Origin: Candidatus Omnitrophota bacterium
GTDB lineage: Bacteria; Omnitrophota; Gorgyraeia; Duberdicusellales; 4484-171
Assembly: GCA_023818995.1 (NCBI GenBank)
Contig: JAMWDA010000041.1
Coordinates: 1 to 11,442 of the forward strand
Direction of reading: 5' to 3'
DNA: 11,442 nt
The notes below the pieces were generated by a model. That model did not search any database. It saw only the letters and a program-made list of their open reading frames with translations, and had not been told where the DNA came from. How positions within the stretch are numbered: the first letter of the stretch is position 1; every line of letters begins with the position of its first letter. This document shows, one piece after another, positions 1 through 5,546 of the stretch. The position numbers were made by a program, and so were the translations under genes.

Positions 1-1
1 C

Positions 2-1435
2 GATAAAATAGATTATTACTCTCCTGAGAACACAGAAAAATTAATGGATAGGATATTTCTGGTTATGAGTTTAGATAAAAGAAGAATTTATCTAAATGAA
101 GTTGTTCCTCTAAGCGTAAAGCTTTATGTAAACGATTTAGCGGTAAGGGATATACAATTCCCCGAGTTGGAAAACACAACGGATTTCTCTATAGAGAAAT
201 TTGAACAGCCCAGACAATATTGTGAAGAATTAAGCGGGATTGTTTACGATGTTATAGAATTTACTACAAATATTTTTGGGATAAGACCGGGAGAATTTAA
301 ATTAGGACCTGCTAAATTAAAATGCAATTTAGTAGTGAAAAAAATTAAGCGAAGGAGAAAAAATATTTTTGATGATGATTTATTGGGAGGATTTTTTAGT
401 GATGATATTTTTGAAGACTTTTTTGGTCGCTACGATATCTATCCTTTAGAATTGAAATCTACGGAATTACCTTTGACTGTATTGAGTTTACCGCAAGAAG
501 GAAAGCCAAATGATTTTGAAGGAGCGATAGGAGAGTTCAAATTGGAAGTGGAAGCAGTCCCTCTTAGCGTGAAGGTAGGCGATCCTATAACTCTTAAAAT
601 TAAGGTAATAGGTTGTGGCAATTTTGACACAGTTAAACTACCTAAGATTCAATCTACAGAAGGTTTTAAAATATACGAGCCACAAGTTACTTATAAAGAT
701 AATGTAAAGATATTCGAACAGGTTATAATTCCTATTTATGATAAAGTAACACATATACCTCCTATAAATTTTAGTTTTTTTAATCCTACTATCGGCAAAT
801 ATCAGAGTTTAAATAGTAATTCTATACCTATAAAAGTAGAAAAATCTGATGATACATCTGCTAAATTGATAGAATTACCAAAATCACAAGCGGAATTAGT
901 ATTAAAGAAAGAAGAGTTAGGTAAAGATATAGTTTATATAAAAAGAACAGCAGGTAAGTTTAAAAAGATAGATGATTATCTTTACAAGCATTTTACTTTT
1001 TGGTTTTTTAATCTTTTAAGTTTTATTATTTTTTTATTTATAATTTTTATATATAGAAGACATCTTAAAATTATAAATGATATTCAATATCAAGGTAAAC
1101 TATTAGCCACTAAAAAAGTAAAGAGGGGTTTAGTAGAGATTAATAAATTATTGAGGGATAATAATAAAGAAAAATTCTTTGATGCATTATTTAGGACATT
1201 AAGAGATTACTTAGCTTATAAGTTTTCTGTTCCTGTAGGGAGCATAACTGTAGATAGTATTGGAGGGATAGTGAAATATAAGAGTTTTAATAAAAACATA
1301 GAGGACAAAATAAAGAATATACTTTCTGAGTGTGACATAGCAAGATACACTCGTATTTACCCGGAAAGAAAAAGGTGTGAAGATATTCTTAGAGATTTCA
1401 AAGAGGTTATCTCTTATTTAGAAAAGAAGACATAG
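2..1435 (+). CDS. batD: BatD family protein (5'-truncated by window edge)
   Basis: The reading frame is open to the left edge, upstream of the first Met at 44, so the N-terminus, including any signal peptide, lies outside the window. What remains is the BatD pattern: beta-rich immunoglobulin-like repeats; a basic then Phe/Asp-rich loop (about 342-435, with KRRRKNIFDDDLL and FFSDDIFEDFFG); the family hallmark FEGAIGEF (about 517-540) followed by VKVGDPITLKIKV and GNFDTVKLP; one membrane helix (about 1000-1065) ending in YRRH; and a C-terminal cytoplasmic helical region. BatD is thought to be a periplasm-facing membrane component of the Bat aerotolerance or stress complex with the VWA proteins BatA and BatB. 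Its biochemical role is not settled. The gene is followed by a batE-like gene 54 nt downstream, as in Bat operons. I am confident of the family; the function comes from family knowledge only. Confidence 0.88.
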   Translation, partial: DKIDYYSPENTEKLMDRIFLVMSLDKRRIYLNEVVPLSVKLYVNDLAVRDIQFPELENTTDFSIEKFEQPRQYCEELSGIVYDVIEFTTNIFGIRPGEFKLGPAKLKCNLVVKKIKRRRKNIFDDDLLGGFFSDDIFEDFFGRYDIYPLELKSTELPLTVLSLPQEGKPNDFEGAIGEFKLEVEAVPLSVKVGDPITLKIKVIGCGNFDTVKLPKIQSTEGFKIYEPQVTYKDNVKIFEQVIIPIYDKVTHIPPINFSFFNPTIGKYQSLNSNSIPIKVEKSDDTSAKLIELPKSQAELVLKKEELGKDIVYIKRTAGKFKKIDDYLYKHFTFWFFNLLSFIIFLFIIFIYRRHLKIINDIQYQGKLLATKKVKRGLVEINKLLRDNNKEKFFDALFRTLRDYLAYKFSVPVGSITVDSIGGIVKYKSFNKNIEDKIKNILSECDIARYTRIYPERKRCEDILRDFKEVISYLEKKT

Positions 1436-1489
1436 TATATCCAATTTACACTTCGGAAGTTTAAAGTGGTAAAGAAGGATTGGTTAAGT

Positions 1490-2227
1490 ATGAGGGGTAA
1501 AGTAATTTTAATTATTTTTATTATAATTTTAGTCAATTTATCATTTTTTTGTGCAGAGGAGGAGATTAATAATTTTCAAAAGGGTAATTTTTATTATGAG
1601 CAAGATAATTTTGATAAGGCAATAGAAGAGTATAATAGTATAATTAATAAGGGATTAGGAAGTGGCAACTTATATTACAATTTAGGCAATTGTTATTTTA
1701 AAAAGGGTGATTTAGGTAGAGCTATTTTAAATTACGAAAAAGCTTATAGGCTTATCCCTTGGGATAAAGATTTAAAATCTAATTACGATTATGCTTATTC
1801 ATTAGTAAAAGGTAATATTTATTATAAAAATAATTTTATTTATAGGATATTTGATAAATTTACTATCGATGGTTTAACTATTTTACTTACTGGATTCTAT
1901 ATTTTTTCCCTTATAATTATACTTATAGGGATCATTTTAAAATCAGCTAAAAAAATTTGTTTTACATTTATTGGTTTTTTATTAATATTCTTTATTTTAG
2001 GGTTCGTATCATTGTTTAATAAGATAAATAATTTACATAAAGAGGGTATAATTTTAGCTAAAGAAACCGAAGTCAAGTTTGAACCCAAAGAATCATCTAC
2101 TACCTATTTTACTCTCTACGAGGGCGCAAAGGTTAAGATAATTTATTTCCAAAATGGGTGGGTGAAAATAAAACGTGGAGATAATAAAATAGGGTGGGTT
2201 AAAAGAAGTCATTTAGAAGTTATATAG
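1490..2227 (+). CDS. batE: BatE-like protein: signal peptide, TPR repeats, two membrane helices, SH3 domain
   Basis: This is a 245-residue protein counted from ATG 1490. A GTG at 1466 would add eight residues. I prefer 1490 because the protein then begins MRGK followed by a hydrophobic core ending near CAEEE, a clean signal peptide, and an AAGGA-like site lies about 10 nt upstream. Residues about 27-100 hold two or three TPR helix pairs (NFYYEQDNFDKAIEEYN, NLYYNLGNCYFKKGDLGRAI). Two membrane helices follow (about 127-152 and 156-176), then a C-terminal SH3-like domain (about 185-245) ending NGWVKIKRG and IGWVKRSHLEVI. TPR, membrane pair and SH3 in this order match BatE-type proteins, and the gene follows batD directly. 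The SH3 domain probably faces the periplasm and may bind peptide or cell wall; that is inference. No terminator hairpin is visible after the stop. Confidence 0.82.
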   Translation: MRGKVILIIFIIILVNLSFFCAEEEINNFQKGNFYYEQDNFDKAIEEYNSIINKGLGSGNLYYNLGNCYFKKGDLGRAILNYEKAYRLIPWDKDLKSNYDYAYSLVKGNIYYKNNFIYRIFDKFTIDGLTILLTGFYIFSLIIILIGIILKSAKKICFTFIGFLLIFFILGFVSLFNKINNLHKEGIILAKETEVKFEPKESSTTYFTLYEGAKVKIIYFQNGWVKIKRGDNKIGWVKRSHLEVI

Positions 2228-2292
2228 ATTTTAGGTTCTATCCCCATATATTTTTATTGCAATAAACATCATTTTTACCTTTTTATTTTTTA

Positions 2293-2374
2293 TGCGCGGA
2301 GCGGGAGTTGAACCCGCACAGGTTTCCCTACTAGACCCTGAATCTAGCGCGTCTGCCAATTCCGCCATCCGCGC
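2293..2374 (-). tRNA. tRNA-Leu(CAG)
   Basis: On the minus strand this folds as a complete 82-nt class II tRNA. The acceptor stem GCGCGGA/TCCGCGC is perfect over 7 bp. The D arm contains GGCGGAATTGGCAGACGC. The anticodon stem CTAGA/TCTAG closes the loop TTCAGGG, with anticodon CAG at 2338-2340, reading CUG. The long variable arm pairs AGG/CCT around GAAA. The T arm is GCGGG-TTCAACT-CCCGC. The discriminator is A at 2293, as expected for leucine tRNAs. The CCA end is not encoded, so a CCA-adding enzyme is needed. It converges on batE and diverges from the FmdB-type gene. Confidence 0.97.
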
Positions 2375-2397
2375 AAAGAGTTAACTTCATTTAATAA

Positions 2398-2426
2398 TTG
2401 TCAATCTAAGAAATAAATGCTATTAT
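2398..2426 (+). promoter_or_regulatory. Sigma-70-type promoter for the FmdB-family gene
   Basis: TTGTCA (2398-2403), a 17-bp spacer, then TATTAT (2421-2426); both boxes match the consensus at five of six positions. The expected start is near 2433, giving a leader of about 66 nt that includes a strong Shine-Dalgarno sequence before ATG 2499. This is seen by inspection only, and AT-rich DNA produces such matches often. Confidence 0.5.
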
Positions 2427-2432
2427 ATTATA
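2422..2432 (-). promoter_or_regulatory. Candidate -10 element(s) for tRNA-Leu
   Basis: Read leftward, this stretch holds two overlapping perfect TATAAT hexamers (complements of 2422-2427 and 2427-2432). Transcription would start near 2415-2420, about 40-45 nt before the tRNA. The -35 region is weak (TTAAAT or TAAATT). The nearer TTGACA (complement of 2399-2404) has no usable -10 between it and the tRNA, so I do not favour it. Confidence 0.25.
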
Positions 2433-2498
2433 AATTTTACCAAAAATTTATTTAAATTGCTATCAATAAGAGTGAATTTATAAAGGAGGAGGACAAAT

Positions 2499-2723
2499 AT
2501 GCCTATATTCGTATATGTATGTAATAATTGCGGCAAAAATTTTGAATTACTTTTAGGAGTTAGTCAGGAGAAGATAAATATAGAGTGTCCTTACTGTAAA
2601 AGTAAAGAAATAGAAAAAACCTTTGCTCCCTTTGGATTATTAGGGGGTAGCAAAGAAGATTCTTCAAGCAGTTCATCCAAATGTAGTTCTTGCTCCAGTC
2701 ATTCTTGTTCTACTTGTTCATAA
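2499..2723 (+). CDS. FmdB-family zinc-ribbon protein with Cys/Ser-rich tail
   Basis: This 74-residue protein belongs to the FmdB/CxxC-type putative regulatory family. It opens MPIFVYVCNNCGKNFELL, with paired CxxC motifs at Cys8/Cys11 and Cys30/Cys33 forming the expected zinc ribbon (CNNCG, then CPYCKS). After the short conserved EKTFAPFG comes a low-complexity tail of serines with Cys62, Cys65, His68, Cys70 and Cys73, a possible second metal site. The start is firm: GGAGGAGG lies 6-12 nt before ATG. The molecular function of this family is not well established. Some members sit near amidase/formamidase genes, but nothing of that kind is nearby here. The gene appears to be transcribed alone and ends 5 nt from the convergent radical SAM gene. 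Confidence 0.9.
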   Translation: MPIFVYVCNNCGKNFELLLGVSQEKINIECPYCKSKEIEKTFAPFGLLGGSKEDSSSSSSKCSSCSSHSCSTCS

Positions 2724-2728
2724 ATAAT

Positions 2729-3586
2729 TTATATTAAAAAAGAACTACCATCGCAATTTTTAGTGTTTAAGAAACTAAAACCTTCTCTACAAGTAGAAAA
2801 TTCTATTTTCTCATTTCTTGCTATTTCTTTTACTTCTTCAATTATTTTTCTTCTTAGCTCTTGAGGTAAATAAATGTAACGGTTAATTCTTTCTCCTTTA
2901 ATTATATAGAGGTTATGCCAGAGGTTCTTATATTCAGGGAACCCTTTTATCATCCTTTTAAAGTTATCTGGTTTTACTTTATAGGTAGAGATAACTATCT
3001 GTTTAGCCCCTCTATTTTTTACTTCTTTTACTATATTTTCTACTTCTCGTGTGTTTATAGGGTATATCAAGGGGTCTAATCTACACACAACATTTAAATC
3101 TCTGGAAAGATTTTCTATGGTAGATAATCTTTCTGAAGGTGAGGGAGCATGTGGTTCTAATATTTTTGCTATAGATTTATTTAGGGTAGTTATAGTTATA
3201 CTAATTACTAAATTTTTTATTTCTTTTAAGATATCTTTATCCCTCAGTATAAGAGAAGATTTAGTAACAATTATTAACCCAAAAGATGTATTTTTTAATA
3301 TTTTTAATGCTTGCAAAGTTAATTTTTCATATTTTTCTAAAGGTAAGTAGGGATCGGATGAATTGCACATTGTTATGATGGCCTGAAGAGGCAGTTTTTT
3401 TATTTCTTTTCCTAATTGTTTTATAAAATTATTTTTTGGCCGAGGAGAAAAGAAATTTTTTATGTAGGATGAAGCATAACAATACAAACATTTATGTCCA
3501 CAACCTATGTAGGCAGATAAACTATACTTAGGTGGACAGGAACACCATTTACTTTTCCAGGGGTCGAAAGGTGTAATTAAGCTCAT
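2729..3586 (-). CDS. Radical SAM protein, spore photoproduct lyase-like (SPL family, COG1533 type)
   Basis: This 285-residue protein carries the radical SAM cluster motif CGHKCLYC (Cys29, Cys33, Cys36), which would bind a 4Fe-4S cluster and S-adenosylmethionine. Further SPL-family signatures follow in order: SSDPYLPLEK (the usual TDPYQPxE), VTKSSLILRDKDIL, LEPHAPSPSERL and CRLDPLIYPIN. Other cysteines are Cys15 and Cys17 ahead of the core, and Cys266 and Cys278 in the C-terminal TCREGF and NCDGSS motifs. True spore photoproduct lyases repair UV-damaged thymines, but this broad family is mostly of unknown substrate and nothing here points to sporulation. ATG 3586 is the only plausible start, because an in-frame TAA lies 12 nt upstream (3596-3598). 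No Shine-Dalgarno sequence is visible. Confidence 0.88.
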   Translation of the reverse strand: MSLITPFDPWKSKWCSCPPKYSLSAYIGCGHKCLYCYASSYIKNFFSPRPKNNFIKQLGKEIKKLPLQAIITMCNSSDPYLPLEKYEKLTLQALKILKNTSFGLIIVTKSSLILRDKDILKEIKNLVISITITTLNKSIAKILEPHAPSPSERLSTIENLSRDLNVVCRLDPLIYPINTREVENIVKEVKNRGAKQIVISTYKVKPDNFKRMIKGFPEYKNLWHNLYIIKGERINRYIYLPQELRRKIIEEVKEIARNEKIEFSTCREGFSFLNTKNCDGSSFLI

Positions 3587-3594
3587 AATTGTAT

Positions 3595-3622
3595 TTTATA
3601 GTATTATATCCATCAATGCAAA
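3595..3622 (-). promoter_or_regulatory. Promoter of the radical SAM gene, probably leaderless or near-leaderless
   Basis: Read leftward: TTTGCA (complement of 3617-3622, four of six), a 16-bp spacer, TATAAA (complement of 3595-3600, five of six), then eight bases and the ATG. The predicted start is about 2 nt before the ATG. A second candidate -10, TATAAT (complement of 3603-3608), would leave about 9 nt of leader. Neither leaves room for a ribosome-binding site. Confidence 0.45.
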
Positions 3623-3702
3623 ATATTTATATTATAAACATGATAGGAAATTTATAGAAATGAACAGAAAAAATCGTAGAAACGCAAAACTATTATGTTA
3701 TC

Positions 3703-3730
3703 TTGCGAGAATATAAAAGTGTGATAAAAT
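3703..3730 (+). promoter_or_regulatory. Promoter of the zf-HC2/uppP/STAS-PilZ operon
   Basis: TTGCGA (3703-3708), a 16-bp spacer and TAAAAT (3725-3730), with an extended -10 TG at 3722-3723. The predicted start is near 3737, giving a leader of about 53 nt before ATG 3790. The rest of 3587-3789 shows no supported gene. Confidence 0.5.
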
Positions 3731-3789
3731 GTATAAACAAAATATGATTTTATTTTTAGTTATTAGAACGAAAAAGGATAGTTTTAAAA

Positions 3790-4071
3790 ATGGATTGTGA
3801 GAGTATAAGAAAGATTATCGCTGCTTATATAAACCATACTGCCTTAGATAATGAGATTCAGCAAGTAGAGGAGCACCTATGTATTTGTCAGGATTGCCGA
3901 GAATACCTCTCACATTTCATCGATAAAAAAGAAGAGGAAAAACTACTTCCTTCCCTTAAATCACAAAAATCAATCCCTAAGAGTGGATGGGATATCGTTA
4001 CATATGTTATAATATATTTGGGCATAATATTAACTTTGGTAATAGTTTTTTTATTTATTTTTAAAAAGTAG
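3790..4071 (+). CDS. zf-HC2 domain membrane protein (anti-sigma-factor-like)
   Basis: This is a 93-residue protein. The N-terminal part is a putative zinc-finger/anti-sigma domain: Cys3, then the His-x3-Cys-x2-Cys signature at His29, Cys33 and Cys36 (EEHLCICQDC). A polar linker follows, then one membrane helix at about residues 71-91 ending in FKK, with no extracytoplasmic domain. In classic systems such proteins (RsrA/ZAS type) bind an ECF sigma factor through this zinc domain. No sigma factor gene is next to it, so its partner is unknown; the short form may only be a membrane anchor or sensor. It is first in an operon with uppP (13-nt gap). The Shine-Dalgarno sequence is weak: AAGGA about 11 nt upstream of the ATG. 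Confidence 0.85.
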   Translation: MDCESIRKIIAAYINHTALDNEIQQVEEHLCICQDCREYLSHFIDKKEEEKLLPSLKSQKSIPKSGWDIVTYVIIYLGIILTLVIVFLFIFKK

Positions 4072-4084
4072 AAAGGTTTTTATT

Positions 4085-4828
4085 TTGTTAAATTACATAA
4101 TACTGGGAATTATTCAAGGATTGACAGAATTCTTGCCCATAAGCAGCTCTGGACATCTTTACTTATTTAAGAATTTTTGGGGAGTAAGTGAAGATTTTCT
4201 CTCTTTTGTAGTTTTTTTACATTTAGCTACTCTATTAGCGATAGTTGTGTATTTTTTTAAAAAACTTAAAGAGGGGTTATTTAATTTTAGATTGCTCTCT
4301 TATATATCTATTACAACTATTATTTCTGGTATAATCGCAATTTTTCTTAAGAAATATATAGAAATACTTTCTAATTACCGATACTTTATTGCCTTATGTT
4401 TTTTTATCAATTCCTTAGTTCTTTTGAGTGTCAAGAGTAAAAGTAATAATAAAGAATTAAAATATTTTGGTTTAAAAGATACTTTAATGTTAGGTTTATT
4501 ACAAGGTCTTGCTGTTTTGCCGGGAATATCTCGCGCGGGTATTACTATAGTTGGTTTGTTAAAGAGAGGCTTCGTTGAGAGAGAAGCTTTTAATTTATCT
4601 TTTATTATGGCTATCCCTATTATAATAGGAGCTTTCATTGGAGAATCTAAATATATTTTATTTGATAAGACTATTTCAGTTAATATGTTAGTTAGTTTTA
4701 TAGTAGCATTCTTCTCAGGTATATTAGCTTTAATGCTTCTTAAAAGGACGGTTATTAAATTGAAATTTAAACTATTTGGTTATTATTGTTTAATTTTAAG
4801 TATTTTGAGTATCTTGGTTAGAGGATAA
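4085..4828 (+). CDS. uppP: Undecaprenyl-diphosphate phosphatase (UppP/BacA)
   Basis: This 247-residue polytopic membrane protein removes a phosphate from undecaprenyl diphosphate, recycling the carrier lipid for peptidoglycan and surface polysaccharides. Motif 1 is GIIQGLTEFLPISSSGHL (residues 8-25, with Glu15, Ser20-22 and His24). Motif 2 is LPGISRAG (145-152, with the essential Arg at 150), followed by LSFIMAIPIIIGA. The Ser that usually follows this Arg (PGxSRSG) is Ala151 here. The protein is somewhat shorter than E. coli UppP (273 aa), mainly in the loops. The start is TTG 4085: it places motif 1 at the expected distance from the N-terminus, has GAAAGG about 8 nt upstream, and no in-frame ATG competes. 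Its TAA stop overlaps the next ATG by one base (TAATG), implying translational coupling. Confidence 0.95.
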   Translation: MLNYIILGIIQGLTEFLPISSSGHLYLFKNFWGVSEDFLSFVVFLHLATLLAIVVYFFKKLKEGLFNFRLLSYISITTIISGIIAIFLKKYIEILSNYRYFIALCFFINSLVLLSVKSKSNNKELKYFGLKDTLMLGLLQGLAVLPGISRAGITIVGLLKRGFVEREAFNLSFIMAIPIIIGAFIGESKYILFDKTISVNMLVSFIVAFFSGILALMLLKRTVIKLKFKLFGYYCLILSILSILVRG

Positions 4829-5544
4829 TGAAAATAGGATTTGTAGAAAAACAGGGAGTAGCTATTCTATATTTAGAGGGGAATATAGATATAAATTCCT
4901 CCGATTTTATAGAGACGGTGGGGTGGGTTCTAAATAACAAAACTAAAAATATACTGTGTAATATGGAGGGGGTAAACTTGGTTGATTATATTGGTATATC
5001 TGTATTAGCAATAATTTATAAAAACGTTTATAATCATAGAGGGGCAATCAAATTCTGTAATGTTCCTAACCATGTTAATAGATTATTCTCTATAGTAGGG
5101 TTAAGCAGAGTATTAGAAATTTATGACAACGAAGATAAAGCTATAAGTAGTTTTTATGAGGATAAAGTTATTTCTCAGATTGTAGATAAGAAATTAAGGA
5201 GAAGATTTAAAAGAATACCCTTTAAGAACACTGTGGAGTATAAACAGAAATTTTCCAATTTAGATGTTTTTTATAAGGGTAAAATACTTAATCTAAGCGC
5301 TATAGGAGTTTTTATCATAGGAGAAAAGATATTTTCCATCGGAGAAATATTATTTACTAAATTGTATCTTATGCCTAACCCCGGTATTATTGAATTAGAT
5401 ACAAAAGTAATTTGGATTTCTAATGAGAATTTCCACCCTTTAGAATATCCCGCCATGGGAGTTGAATTTTACAATATTTCTACAGAGAAACAACAGGTAA
5501 TTTTTGATTTCGTAGAAAGGAATCTTGCCGGCAGTAATTTTTAG
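4828..5544 (+). CDS. STAS-PilZ two-domain regulatory protein
   Basis: This is a 238-residue soluble protein. Residues about 1-105 form a STAS domain of the anti-sigma-factor-antagonist type (VAILYLEGNIDINSS, VDYIGISVLAIIYKNV, GAIKFCNVPNHVNRLFSIVGL, then EIYDNEDKAISSF). The residue before the conserved Gly56, where SpoIIAA-type proteins carry the phosphorylated Ser, is Ile55, so kinase control of the usual kind is unlikely. Residues about 122-235 form a PilZ domain with both c-di-GMP contact motifs: RRFKR (Arg125 to Arg129) and NLSAIG (Asn155, Ser157, Gly160). I infer that it links c-di-GMP to a protein partner, possibly at the envelope since it is translationally coupled to uppP. The target is unknown. 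It ends 2 nt from the convergent mutL. Confidence 0.85.
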   Translation: MKIGFVEKQGVAILYLEGNIDINSSDFIETVGWVLNNKTKNILCNMEGVNLVDYIGISVLAIIYKNVYNHRGAIKFCNVPNHVNRLFSIVGLSRVLEIYDNEDKAISSFYEDKVISQIVDKKLRRRFKRIPFKNTVEYKQKFSNLDVFYKGKILNLSAIGVFIIGEKIFSIGEILFTKLYLMPNPGIIELDTKVIWISNENFHPLEYPAMGVEFYNISTEKQQVIFDFVERNLAGSNF

Positions 5545-5546
5545 TT

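Noticed and set aside
2253..2266. 14-bp perfect palindrome TTTATTGCAATAAA between batE and tRNA-Leu
   Set aside because: A palindrome of this length is expected about once or twice by chance in an AT-rich window this size, and it lacks the T run or G-C stem of a terminator.
2399..2404. Perfect TTGACA on the minus strand upstream of tRNA-Leu
   Set aside because: At 16-18 bp spacing the -10 would be poor (ACTCTT) and the start would fall inside the tRNA.
3051..3350. Plus-strand ORF inside the radical SAM gene
   Set aside because: Lies wholly opposite conserved radical SAM motifs on the minus strand; a shadow frame.
3660..3716. Possible 18-residue basic peptide (MNRKNRRNAKLLCYLARI)
   Set aside because: Very short, no good ribosome-binding site, and it overlaps the operon promoter; no support.
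3729..3800. Short ORF of 23 residues overlapping the zf-HC2 start
   Set aside because: Its ATG overlaps the -10 box and lies before the predicted transcript start, so it would not be translated.
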